DNA of 64,000 nt. Source: Micromonospora andamanensis (GTDB taxonomy: Bacteria > Actinomycetota > Actinomycetes > Mycobacteriales > Micromonosporaceae). Both the position numbers and the translations under genes were made by a program. The notes beneath the pieces were generated by a model. The model made no database searches. It saw only the letters and a program-made list of their open reading frames with translations, and was not told where the DNA came from. The stretch's first letter is position 1, and each line of letters opens with the position of its first letter. The stretch is taken from NCBI RefSeq assembly GCF_016863495.1, contig NZ_BOOZ01000022.1, forward strand, positions 1 through 64,000. Direction: 5' to 3'. Positions 27,214 through 35,138 of the stretch are shown piece by piece.

Positions 27214-28449
27214 ATGAGTAGGAGATCGAAGGTCTGCGCGGGCCTGGTGGCCGCCGTCGTCCCGGTCACCGCCGCGATCGTGGCGCTCGGCGCGAGCCCG
27301 GCCGGAGCCGCGATCGGTGGTTCCGGCCCTTACCCGGCCGACTACGAGACCTCGGCCAGCCTGGCCAACCACACCATCTTCCGACCGCAGACACTCCCCG
27401 CCGAGCGTCTTCCCATCCTCGTCTGGGGCAACGGCGGTTGCTCGGCCAACGGCCTGTCGCAGGGCAACTTCCTTCGCGAGATCGCCTCCCACGGCTTCCT
27501 CGCCATCGCCAACGGGGCACCGAACGGATCCGGCTCGACCAACTCCCAGATGCTCACCCAGTCCATCGACTGGGCGGTCGCGGAGAACGCCCGACAGGGC
27601 AGCAAGTACTACGGCAAGCTGGACACGACCAGGATCGCCGTCGCGGGGTTCTCCTGCGGCGGGCTGGAGGCCTACGCCGTCTCCAACGACCCACGCGTCA
27701 CCACCACCGGCATCTTCAGCAGTGGCCTGTTGAATGATGCCGACGACTACCAGCTCAGGAGACTGACCAAGCCGATCGCCTACTTCATCGGTGGGCCAAG
27801 CGACATCGCGTACCCCAATGCCATCGACGACTGGGGCAAGTTGCCGGCCGGGCTACCCGCGTTCATGGGCAACCTGAACGTCGGGCACGGCGGCACCTAC
27901 GACCAGCCCAACGGTGGCGAGTTCGGCCGGGTGGCGGTGCTCTACCTCAAATGGCGGCTGAAAGGCGACACCACCGCCGGAGCCAATTTCGTCGGCGCCA
28001 ACTGCGGCCTGTGTCGCAGCCAGTGGAGCGTCCAGCAGAAGAACCTGACGCTCGATGGCGACCCGCCGCCCACCACCCCGCCGACCACGCCGCCCACGAC
28101 CCCGCCGACCACGCCGCCCAGCACTCCGCCGACGACGCCGCCCGGCAGTGGGACTCCCACCTGCACGGCGGCCTACTCGGTGCAGGACCAGTGGAACGGC
28201 GGATTCGTCGCGAATGTCAACGTCACGGCGGGAGGCACGGCACTCACCGGCTGGCGGGTGACCCTCAACCTGCCGAGCGGAGCGTCGGTCAGCTCGATGT
28301 GGAACGGGGTGAACAGCGGCACCAGCGGCACCATCACCGTCGCGAACCAGAGCTACAACGGGCGACTGGGTGCCGGGCAGGCCACAAGTTTCGGATTCCA
28401 GGGCACCGGAAACGGCAGCGGAGCCACCGTCACCTGTACGGGAAGCTGA
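27214..28449 (+). CDS. Secreted alpha/beta hydrolase (esterase-like) with C-terminal CBM2
   Basis: A 411-residue secreted protein from ATG 27214 (GGAGGG four bases upstream). The signal peptide ends near residue 33 (ASPAGAA). The hydrolase domain (about 35-280) has LPILVWGNGGC and the nucleophile elbow AGFSCGGLEAYA, GxSxGG with the serine flanked by Cys. A late His is in NVGHGGTYD. A TTPP-repeat linker leads to a CBM2 cellulose-binding domain (about 310-411; CTAAYSVQDQWNGGFVANV, TGWRV, Trp-rich). It probably removes ester substituents from plant cell wall polymers; the exact ester is unknown. Confidence 0.88.
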   Translation: MSRRSKVCAGLVAAVVPVTAAIVALGASPAGAAIGGSGPYPADYETSASLANHTIFRPQTLPAERLPILVWGNGGCSANGLSQGNFLREIASHGFLAIANGAPNGSGSTNSQMLTQSIDWAVAENARQGSKYYGKLDTTRIAVAGFSCGGLEAYAVSNDPRVTTTGIFSSGLLNDADDYQLRRLTKPIAYFIGGPSDIAYPNAIDDWGKLPAGLPAFMGNLNVGHGGTYDQPNGGEFGRVAVLYLKWRLKGDTTAGANFVGANCGLCRSQWSVQQKNLTLDGDPPPTTPPTTPPTTPPTTPPSTPPTTPPGSGTPTCTAAYSVQDQWNGGFVANVNVTAGGTALTGWRVTLNLPSGASVSSMWNGVNSGTSGTITVANQSYNGRLGAGQATSFGFQGTGNGSGATVTCTGS

Positions 28450-28469
28450 CCCTCGTCGAACCAAGGCCA

Positions 28470-28506
28470 CTCGCCGGGCCGGTGCTTCAAGCACCGGCCC
28501 GGCGAG
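28470..28506. terminator. Bidirectional terminator
   Basis: Perfect 17-base stem (CTCGCCGGGCCGGTGCT and its complement) with loop TCA, between the convergent esterase gene and the ABC permease gene that ends the RiPP operon. Confidence 0.85.
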
Positions 28507-28527
28507 AGTGCCTCCGACGGCTCCCGG

Positions 28528-29328
28528 TCAGAGGCCGCGGGCCTGCCGGGCCAGCGACCTGCCGACGAAGGCGATCGAGACCAGGGCGGCCACCGCGAGC
28601 ATGAGCAGATACGGCAGCGCGGACGAGAACCCGTGCAGCAGCGCCTCGCGTAGCGCTGTCACCCCGTACGTCACCGGGTTGACAGCGGCCAGCCAGCGCT
28701 GTGGCGTACCCATCGCATCGATCGGGTAGAACGACGGACTGGCGAACAGCAGCACCGGCGCGAGCACGTTGATCAGGACGGTGAACCGCTGGAAATCCTG
28801 CACCAGGGTGGCCAGCAGCAGGTACATCCCGTTGAAGGCGCACGCCGCGACAAGCGCACCGCACAGCAGCGCGAGCCACCTGTCGGCCGCCCAGCGTCCC
28901 TGGAACAGCACCGCCGTCACCACGAGCGCGGACAGTGTCTGCGCGAGCACCAGCGCCGACCCGGCGAGCAGTTTGCCGAGCACGTACTGGCCGCGGGTAA
29001 GCGGATAGGACCACAGTTCCAGCGACATGCCGCTCATCCGCTCCTGAAAGAGGGCGGTGCCGGAGGTGGTGGCGGCGGCGAGCAGGGACGAGAACATCAG
29101 CGCCGGGACGGCGAAGTCGGCGTAGCCGATCTGCTGCCCCCGGTAGGTGACGGTGCCGATCAGGTCGGTAAGCGAGGTGGCGAAGAGCGTGATGTAGACA
29201 GCCGTCGGCACGATCGCCAGCAGAAGGTTCGTGCGGTTGCGGGTGAGCAGCAGGAACTCGCGGCGCAGGGTCGCGGTCAACCCGGTGCCGTGCCAGGTGG
29301 GCGTGCCCGGCCCGGTGGTCGTGGTCAT
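28528..29328 (-). CDS. ABC-2 type transporter permease of the RiPP operon
   Basis: A 266-residue membrane protein with about six membrane segments. FLLLTRNRTNLLLAIVPTAVYITLF is at the N-terminus and NVLAPVLLFASPSFYPIDAM with the following VNPVTYGVTALREALL is the ABC-2 signature region. It overlaps the upstream ATPase gene by four bases (ATGA). With that ATPase it should form an exporter for the mature peptide or give self-immunity. Last gene of the operon, followed by a strong terminator. Confidence 0.92.
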   Translation of the reverse strand: MTTTTGPGTPTWHGTGLTATLRREFLLLTRNRTNLLLAIVPTAVYITLFATSLTDLIGTVTYRGQQIGYADFAVPALMFSSLLAAATTSGTALFQERMSGMSLELWSYPLTRGQYVLGKLLAGSALVLAQTLSALVVTAVLFQGRWAADRWLALLCGALVAACAFNGMYLLLATLVQDFQRFTVLINVLAPVLLFASPSFYPIDAMGTPQRWLAAVNPVTYGVTALREALLHGFSSALPYLLMLAVAALVSIAFVGRSLARQARGL

Positions 29329-30266
29329 CGGGACGACACCTCCGCGCGGGTCAGGGCCAGGAACGCGTCCTCAAGCGAGGAACTGGTCAACGCCACGCTC
29401 TCGATGGCCACCTGGCGTTCGGTGAGCGCGGCGATGAGCGTGGGCAGCCGTCGGCGCAGGTCGTCCCCGGTGAGCACGAACAGCTCGCCGCGGTACTCGG
29501 GGGTCAGTCCGGCGAGCCGGGCGCATTCGGCCACCGCCCCCCAGTCGTCCGGGGAGCCGGTACGCAGCTCGGCCGTGACCTGTCCCGCCTCGTCCTTGAG
29601 CTGCTCAGAGCTGCCGTCGCGGAGGATCCTGCCGTGCTGCACGACCAGGATCCGCTCGCAGTTCCGCTCCAACTCGTCCATGTGGTGGCTGGTCCACACC
29701 AATGTCAGCCCATGCGTCCGACGCAACTCGTCGAGCATGTCCCAGACCCGGCGCCTGCCCTCCACGTCGAGCCCGGCGGATGGCTCGTCCAACAGCAGCA
29801 GCTTCGGCACCCGCAGCAGTGCGCGTACCACCTGGAGCCGGCGTCGCTGGCCACCGGAGAGCGTGAAGACCAGGTCGTCGGTCTTGCCGGCGAGATCGAA
29901 CTCTTCGAGCAAAGCGGCGGCGCGGGAGCGTATCCTGCGCCAGCTCAGCCCCCGGAACGCGGCGGCGATCCGCAGGTTGTCCTGCACCGTGAGCATCATG
30001 TCGAACGGGCCGGACTGGTGGACCACCGCGAGGTCCCGCTTCGCCACGCCACCGGGTGCGACGCCGTGCACGAGCAACTGGCCGGCGGTGGGCGGCGAGA
30101 CACCGCAGATGAGCTTCAGCAGGGTGGTCTTGCCGGCACCGTTCGGGCCGAGCAGCCCGACGGACTGCCCGGTCGGCACGCTGAAGGTCATCTGATCGAC
30201 GGCCGGCGTCGAAGCGCCCGGGTAGGTCTTGGTCAGGGCGGTCGCGGCAACTGCGTCCTCGTTCAC
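29325..30266 (-). CDS. ABC transporter ATP-binding protein of the RiPP operon
   Basis: A 313-residue ATPase of the drug/peptide exporter (DrrA-like) class. Walker A is GPNGAGKTTLL, Q-loop VVHQSGPFD, signature LSGGQRRRLQ, Walker B LLLLDEPSAGLD, and the switch His is in WTSHHMDE. A C-terminal extension of about 90 residues (from ELRTGSPDDW) is typical of this class. The GTG at 30266 overlaps the stop of the protease gene (GTGA). Cytoplasmic partner of the permease encoded next. Confidence 0.93.
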   Translation of the reverse strand: MNEDAVAATALTKTYPGASTPAVDQMTFSVPTGQSVGLLGPNGAGKTTLLKLICGVSPPTAGQLLVHGVAPGGVAKRDLAVVHQSGPFDMMLTVQDNLRIAAAFRGLSWRRIRSRAAALLEEFDLAGKTDDLVFTLSGGQRRRLQVVRALLRVPKLLLLDEPSAGLDVEGRRRVWDMLDELRRTHGLTLVWTSHHMDELERNCERILVVQHGRILRDGSSEQLKDEAGQVTAELRTGSPDDWGAVAECARLAGLTPEYRGELFVLTGDDLRRRLPTLIAALTERQVAIESVALTSSSLEDAFLALTRAEVSSR

Positions 30267-31000
30267 CGGACCGCCCCCTCGCGCTGGCCGAGCGTCTCGG
30301 CGACGGCCCGGACCGCGTCCTCCGGGGCCACCTCGGACAGCGGGCTGCCGGCGCGTACGTGCAGGTGGACCGCTTCGGGCGGGAGCAGTGGCAGGCCGCC
30401 GGGGTCGTACCCGGTGCGGCTGGCGCCGGCATGGCCGAACCGGATGCCGATCACCACGGTCAGTGGGCCGGGAGAGACGGTACGGAGCGCGGAGAGCGGT
30501 CGTACGGCGGCGGCGGACAGCCCGGCGACCGTGCCGCTGACCGAGCGCAACGCGGCGGCGAGTTCGGTCGGCGCGACCTGGCGCAGGCGTACCCCCGGTG
30601 GCGCGGTCGGGGTCGGGTGGCCGACCACCCACACGGTCGCCTCGGCGGCGGCTGCCGGCGCGGACGCGGCCGGTGGCAGCGGATCGGGGATGCCGGTGAC
30701 CCGGCCGAGGAGCGCGGTCGCGGCCACCGGTGGGTCGAACAGCGGCTTGTTGTCGCCGGCCGCGACCAGGTGGTCGCCACGCATCTCGATCACCCGGTGC
30801 ACGATGACCGCGTCCTCATGCCGGTACGCGACCACGTCGCCGGGCCGGATCCGGGACCAGGCGGCCGGTTCGACAGTCACGACGGAGCCCGGCCGAATGG
30901 CCGGCCACATGCTCGACCCGGTGACCGGGATGCGCGCCGGCCGGCCGGCGGAGACGGTGTGTGCGATCAGGTCGGCGAACCCGGCGACAGCCGCCGTCAT
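30263..31000 (-). CDS. S24/S26-like peptidase of the RiPP operon
   Basis: A 245-residue protein. The first 100 residues resemble an S26B (SipW/ER-type) signal peptidase: TGSSMWPAIRPG with candidate nucleophile Ser30, IRPGDVVAYR, VIVHRV with His68 in place of the bacterial Lys, and AAGDNKPLFD with Asp83. Unlike true signal peptidases it has no obvious membrane anchor, and its C-terminal 145 residues match nothing I know. It overlaps the PqqD gene before it and the ATPase gene after it by four bases. In this setting it most likely removes the leader from the modified precursor; that role is inferred. Confidence 0.8.
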   Translation of the reverse strand: MTAAVAGFADLIAHTVSAGRPARIPVTGSSMWPAIRPGSVVTVEPAAWSRIRPGDVVAYRHEDAVIVHRVIEMRGDHLVAAGDNKPLFDPPVAATALLGRVTGIPDPLPPAASAPAAAAEATVWVVGHPTPTAPPGVRLRQVAPTELAAALRSVSGTVAGLSAAAVRPLSALRTVSPGPLTVVIGIRFGHAGASRTGYDPGGLPLLPPEAVHLHVRAGSPLSEVAPEDAVRAVAETLGQREGAVR

Positions 31001-31287
31001 TGGCCCGGCTCCGAGGTCAAGCCGCTGTCGAGCATGCCCAGTTCGCTCAACTCGGCGACGAACTGCCGGACGTCGCGGTCGATCAACCGTCGGTCGTTGT
31101 CGTCCTGCGCCTCGAACTCGACGGCCAGGTCACGCACCACGTCGTCGATCGTGGCCCGGATGGCGATCTTGCGCCAGATCCGCGCCGCTGTCGCGTTCAA
31201 GGTCTGGAACTCCCCGGTGCCAGGGTGGTAGAGCCGCACCTCGTCGTCGTTGTCCACCCAGACCACGTCCGGATTCACGCTGAGCAT
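30997..31287 (-). CDS. PqqD-like RiPP recognition element protein
   Basis: A 96-residue protein from the ATG at 31287, which lies inside the end of the radical SAM gene (13-base overlap). Its sequence follows the PqqD pattern: a beta-rich N-terminus (VRLYHPGTGEFQTLN), then ATAARIWRKI, ATIDDVVRDLAVEFE and RDVRQFVAELSELGML. PqqD domains bind the leader peptide and present it to the radical SAM enzyme. It therefore should recognise the 36-residue precursor encoded at 32809-32919. Confidence 0.88.
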   Translation of the reverse strand: MLSVNPDVVWVDNDDEVRLYHPGTGEFQTLNATAARIWRKIAIRATIDDVVRDLAVEFEAQDDNDRRLIDRDVRQFVAELSELGMLDSGLTSEPGQ

Positions 31288-32735
31288 GACGTCGCCCCCG
31301 TCTGCTTGGTGAGCACCGGCAGGGTCCGGCGGTGGACCGCTTCGGTCGGGTCGGTGTCGGTGCGCCAGTCGTCGTACACCGGGTGCACGGTGCCGTCCCG
31401 GATCAGCCGAGGAACCGTCATGCTTGCCTCGTTCTCCAGCAGGTCGGTACCGGAGAAGCCGTTCGAGCGCCAGATGTTGGTGATCATCGAGTGCCGGAGG
31501 ATCCGGCAGTGGTGCCGGCTGTTGCGGGTGATCGACCCGGATTCCGCAGCGTGGTAGGCGCGACAACCACCGCCGCACGCGGCCCGGATGTAGCAGCGCC
31601 GGCAGTCAGCCAGGTTGTCACCCTCGAACACGGTGCCCGCACGTAGCTGAGCCAGCGCCGGGGTGTCGAAGATGTCGGCCAGGCGCTGTGCACGTACGTT
31701 GCCGGCCTTGTGCAGCGGGCCGGTGACCAGCTTGCACGGGTACACGTCACCAAGTGAGTTGATGTATATCTCGGTGCCGCCGAGCCCACAGTTGCCCCGG
31801 ATCGAACACGGCTTCACCGCCTTGGGGCCCTCGGTGAGGATCTTCCGCGCCACCGGGTTGGTCCAGGTGAACCGTTGCACCTCGCGGTGGTGTTCCCAGG
31901 CGAAGTGCACCCCGTCCTCGGCGCCGCGGCCGATGCCTGTGTGGTTCATCAGCCGCACGTTGCCGAACTCGATGCCGTCCAGGAACGTCATGAGCTGGTC
32001 CAGGGCGTGGATGTTCTCCGGCGACACGACGTGGTTGATGTCGGGCCTGACCCCGGCGGCGTTGAGGAGCGCGAGGGCGTTCGCGGTACGTGCGAAGGTG
32101 CCCTTGCCCCGGGTCCGCTCGTGGACCTCCGCGACACCGCCGTCCAGGCTCACCGTGATCTTGCGGAAGGTGTCGGCCATCCGTCGGGCGGTCTTCTCGT
32201 CCGGGATGCGGGTGCCGTTCGTGATGCAGTTGACCCGAAGCCCTCGCGACCGGGCGTGGTCGGCCACGGCGAAGAAGTCCCGCCGCAGCATCGGCTCGCC
32301 GCCGGTCAGGATGAGCAGCTCAGCGCCCATGTCGGCGATCTGGTCGACCAGGTCGAGCGACTCGGCTGGCTCAAGCTCGCCCGGCAGCTTGCGGGTGGAT
32401 GAGGCGTAGCAGTACGGACACCGCAGGTTGCACCCGTCGGTGATCGCGTAATAGACCATTCGCAGCGCTGGCTCGGCCGACCGCACCCGGGGTTGCTGCC
32501 CCGGGAGATAGACAAGCCAGTTGAGGACCAGCGTGGCCAGTGCCCGTTCGGTGGCGGCCGGGTCGGCCGGGGGCTCTGAGCCGGACGCGAGCGCTCGGAG
32601 CACGTCCATTTCTCCGTCGCCGACGACCGCCCACGCGGCGATGCCGGGGTTCTCCACGAGATAGCGGTCCCGGCACTGAAAGTAGACAAGGTCGTCCGGG
32701 ACGACCAGCGCTGACCACATCCCCGACAGCTGCAT
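31275..32735 (-). CDS. Radical SAM/SPASM peptide maturase
   Basis: A 486-residue enzyme from the ATG at 32735 (GGGGG upstream). An N-terminal domain (about 1-90) comes first, then the radical SAM core with the cluster motif CNLRCPYC (Cys102, 106, 109) and the SAM-binding LILTGGEPMLR. The SPASM region carries many Cys (KPCSIRGNCGLGG, VYPCKLV, CRRCYIRAACGGGCRAYH, HHCRIL), able to hold auxiliary iron-sulfur clusters. SPASM enzymes commonly make thioether or carbon-carbon crosslinks in ribosomal peptides. It lies between the precursor and its PqqD partner; the three Cys of the precursor make thioether (sactipeptide-like) chemistry plausible. Confidence 0.93.
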   Translation of the reverse strand: MQLSGMWSALVVPDDLVYFQCRDRYLVENPGIAAWAVVGDGEMDVLRALASGSEPPADPAATERALATLVLNWLVYLPGQQPRVRSAEPALRMVYYAITDGCNLRCPYCYASSTRKLPGELEPAESLDLVDQIADMGAELLILTGGEPMLRRDFFAVADHARSRGLRVNCITNGTRIPDEKTARRMADTFRKITVSLDGGVAEVHERTRGKGTFARTANALALLNAAGVRPDINHVVSPENIHALDQLMTFLDGIEFGNVRLMNHTGIGRGAEDGVHFAWEHHREVQRFTWTNPVARKILTEGPKAVKPCSIRGNCGLGGTEIYINSLGDVYPCKLVTGPLHKAGNVRAQRLADIFDTPALAQLRAGTVFEGDNLADCRRCYIRAACGGGCRAYHAAESGSITRNSRHHCRILRHSMITNIWRSNGFSGTDLLENEASMTVPRLIRDGTVHPVYDDWRTDTDPTEAVHRRTLPVLTKQTGATSCSA

Positions 32736-32762
32736 GACAAGATCCCCCTTCCGCGTTCCGAG

Positions 32763-32789
32763 CGGGAGCCACGGCAGCCGTGGCCCCCG
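32763..32789 (-). terminator. Hairpin between precursor and maturase genes (probable attenuator)
   Basis: GCCACGG / CCGTGGC with a three-base loop, extended after one mismatch by four further pairs, in the 73-base gap between precursor stop and maturase start. Such stems let precursor mRNA exceed enzyme mRNA. Confidence 0.65.
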
Positions 32790-32808
32790 CCACTGGTGTC
32801 GGCTGTTG

Positions 32809-32919
32809 TCAGTTGGCGTGCCCGGAGCCCGCTCCGGCCAGCGCCCCACAGGCGCAGGCGCAGCCGAGCTGCGCCGCGAAGTCGGCCTTACGGATGCTGG
32901 GCTTCTCCCACTTGAGCAT
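32809..32919 (-). CDS. RiPP precursor peptide candidate, 36 residues
   Basis: A small gene with an excellent ribosome binding site (AAAGGAGG, six bases before ATG). The peptide begins MLKWEKPSIRKADF, continues AAQLG, and ends CACACGALAGAGSGHAN. The WEKP near the start recalls the WxKP of PqqA-type leaders read by PqqD. The C-terminal half is Gly/Ala-rich with three Cys in alternation (Cys20, 22, 24), which suits a core modified by the radical SAM enzyme encoded next. No similar peptide is known to me. The cleavage point is not clear; just after LG at residue 19 is one possibility. Confidence 0.78.
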   Translation of the reverse strand: MLKWEKPSIRKADFAAQLGCACACGALAGAGSGHAN

Positions 32920-33029
32920 GTGGGCCCTCCTTTCGCGCGTCGCGGCCGGGCAACGGGCCACTCCCGTGAGACGCCCCGACCACGCGCAGAGGGTTGCTCA
33001 GAGTGTCGGCGCGCTTCCAGAGGGCAAAA

Positions 33030-33043
33030 TTGACGTCTTGACA
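33030..33043. promoter_or_regulatory. TTGAC direct repeat in the divergent RiPP/response regulator promoter region
   Basis: TTGACGTCTTGACA carries two TTGAC units eight bases apart, 22 bases upstream of the response regulator start and about 110 bases upstream of the precursor. It could be a regulator site or a -35 element; no good -10 was found. Confidence 0.35.
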
Positions 33044-33064
33044 GGACAGTCGCACCGGGAGACG

Positions 33065-33709
33065 GTGACGCACGTGCGTCCCGAGATCTCGGTTTCCGTG
33101 ATCGACGATGACCGGATGCTGCTGGACGGCATCAGGGCGTGGCTGGCCGAGGCCCCCGACCTGCGGCTGGTCTGCACCGCCGGTACCGTCGACGAGTTCC
33201 TCGCGTCCGAACCGGCTCCGGCCGACGTGGTCGTGCTGGACCTGCTGCTCGCGGACCGCACCGAGCCGGCCGACAACGTGCGCCGGCTGGCCGTCCGAAA
33301 CCGGCAGGTGCTTGTCGTGAGCGCCGTCCCGTACGTGACGCACGGCGTCGACGTGCTGCGGGCGGGCGCGCTCGGCTACCTGACGAAGGACAACGACCTG
33401 GCCACCCTCGCCGCAGCCGTCCGCGACGTCGCGCAGGGCCGCGTCGCCCATTCGCCGGAGCTGGCGTACGCCTGGTCGCACGATTCCCGGCCGGACCGGC
33501 CGAAACTGTCGCCGCAGGAACAGGCCGTGCTGGTGGCGTACGCCTCCGGCATGACACTTACCGCTGCGGCGCGACGGGTCGGCATCCAGCCGGCCACCGC
33601 CCGGCGTTACCTGGACCGGGTGAAGGCCAAGTACGGCGAAGCGGGCCGACCCACCTACACGAAACTCGACTTGGCCAACCGTGCCCGGGAGGACGAACTT
33701 ATCCGGTAG
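33065..33709 (+). CDS. LuxR/NarL-type response regulator, divergent from the RiPP operon
   Basis: A 214-residue regulator from GTG 33065 (GTG 33074 is also possible). The receiver domain has the acidic pocket VIDDD, phospho-acceptor Asp59 in DVVVLDLLLADR and the conserved Lys in YLTKDND. The C-terminal HTH reads LSPQEQAVLVAYASGMTLTAAARRVGIQPATARRYLDRVKAKYG, a variant of the LuxR type. Its 3' end overlaps the convergent kinase gene by 11 bases. Position makes it the likely switch for the RiPP operon. Confidence 0.9.
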   Translation: MTHVRPEISVSVIDDDRMLLDGIRAWLAEAPDLRLVCTAGTVDEFLASEPAPADVVVLDLLLADRTEPADNVRRLAVRNRQVLVVSAVPYVTHGVDVLRAGALGYLTKDNDLATLAAAVRDVAQGRVAHSPELAYAWSHDSRPDRPKLSPQEQAVLVAYASGMTLTAAARRVGIQPATARRYLDRVKAKYGEAGRPTYTKLDLANRAREDELIR

Positions 33710-35057
33710 CCGGTAAGCGGTCGTGCCACACCAACTCGACGCAGGTGCCCTCGCCGGGATCGGAGAAGACCTGAGCCGAGCCACCGACCTCGCCCATCCG
33801 CTGCTTGATCGAGCGGCGCAGCCCGGAGCCGGAGATGACCCGGTCGGGGGTGAACCCCAGCCCCCGGTCGACGATCCGGACGGTGAGCGTCCGGTCGGTC
33901 CAGTCCGTGGACACCCAGGCCCGCTCGGTCCCGGCGTGCCGCGCCACGTTGTTGAGGGCCTCTCCGGTCGCGTCGCCGATCCCGTCGAGGACCCGGTCGG
34001 GAATCTCGTCCGGCAGCTCGCCGATGAGCAGGTGCACCCGGAGGCCGAGCGCGTCCGCCGCGTCCGCCGCCTCGGCCAGCCGGGCGCCGAGCGAGGTGGT
34101 CTGCTCCGGGCGTTCCTCGGCGATCAGCCGCCGCACGTAGTCGGCATCGCGACCGCACCGGGCCCGCACCGCCTCGGTGCGATGGTCGAGACCGCCACGG
34201 GAGATCGCGGTGAGGGTGGCCAGCACGGTGTCGTGCAGGTGGCGGAACTGCCGGAGCCGTTCGGCGAACCGGGCCTGGCCGGCAGCGGCCGCGGTCTCGG
34301 CGGCGATCCGCCGGGAGGTCGCCGCGTCCACCGCGTCCGCCTGGGCGGTGAGATAGCGGCGCATGAAATGCAGCAGCAGGGCGAACCACAGGCTGGAGTT
34401 GACGTGGTTGAGGAACCCGGATTCCAGCGGTGGCAGTCCTCCGGTGCGCAGCGCGATCGCCGCGACGGCCGACAGCACCAGTACCGCCAACGCGACGAAC
34501 AGTCGGGACACACTCAACACCGCACCGGCCAGCGCCGCGGTGCCGAGCGCGAACTTCGCCATCCAGTTGGCGGCGCTGATCTCGAAGCCGTCGCGTAGGT
34601 TGGCGTTCGCCACGAACAGCAGCACACAGGTCACGACGATGTCGATGACGACGTGCCGGATGGTGAACCAACCGCGCCGCCAGACCGCGACCGCCAGGAT
34701 GGCGTTCCAGGTCACCACCACCGTCACCATCGTCAGGTTGAGCCCCGGACTGCGGTAGTGGGTGGCACCTGTGGCTCCCAGGCTCGACGCGGCGGGCAGC
34801 AGGTAGCTGGCGCGATGGGCGAACAGCAGCACGGCGACGAACCGGAGGGCACGGTCGAGGCCGGGCAGCGTGGCCATGGCCCGAGCGTCGATCCAGCCCT
34901 GCCAGGTCTCGACGAAGCGCCGGGTCAGCCGGTCGGACAGCCCGGGTACGCGAGGGGCGGCAGCGTCGGAGTGGGCGCTTTCCTCATCACTCGCCGCCTC
35001 GTCGCCGGGGCGCGAGCCTGTGTCGCGCAGCGATGTGGGGCGACGGCCGATGCTCAT
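33699..35057 (-). CDS. Sensor histidine kinase (HisKA_3/HATPase type)
   Basis: A 452-residue membrane kinase from ATG 35057 (GAGGA nine bases upstream). An Asp/Glu-rich N-terminus is followed by about five or six membrane segments (roughly 60-220), then a dimerisation helix with LRQFRHLHDTVLATL, where the second His fits the HDxV phospho-site. The ATP-binding domain has NVARHAGTERAW and VDRGLGFTPDRVISGSGLRRSI. It is convergent with, and overlaps, the response regulator gene, which is its probable partner. The ligand, possibly the RiPP itself, is unknown. Confidence 0.9.
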   Translation of the reverse strand: MSIGRRPTSLRDTGSRPGDEAASDEESAHSDAAAPRVPGLSDRLTRRFVETWQGWIDARAMATLPGLDRALRFVAVLLFAHRASYLLPAASSLGATGATHYRSPGLNLTMVTVVVTWNAILAVAVWRRGWFTIRHVVIDIVVTCVLLFVANANLRDGFEISAANWMAKFALGTAALAGAVLSVSRLFVALAVLVLSAVAAIALRTGGLPPLESGFLNHVNSSLWFALLLHFMRRYLTAQADAVDAATSRRIAAETAAAAGQARFAERLRQFRHLHDTVLATLTAISRGGLDHRTEAVRARCGRDADYVRRLIAEERPEQTTSLGARLAEAADAADALGLRVHLLIGELPDEIPDRVLDGIGDATGEALNNVARHAGTERAWVSTDWTDRTLTVRIVDRGLGFTPDRVISGSGLRRSIKQRMGEVGGSAQVFSDPGEGTCVELVWHDRLPATG

Positions 35058-35138
35058 GCGAGAAATCCTCGATGAACGGGGGAGGGCCCACAACGCTCCA
35101 CAGTGTCGGGTGTCGGTCTGCCGATCGGGGTTTCGAAC

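Noticed and set aside
28065..28150. Short repeats (ACCCCGCCGACC-like), also at 40330-40420
   Set aside because: They encode Thr/Pro linkers between catalytic and CBM2 domains, not a CRISPR array or mobile repeat.
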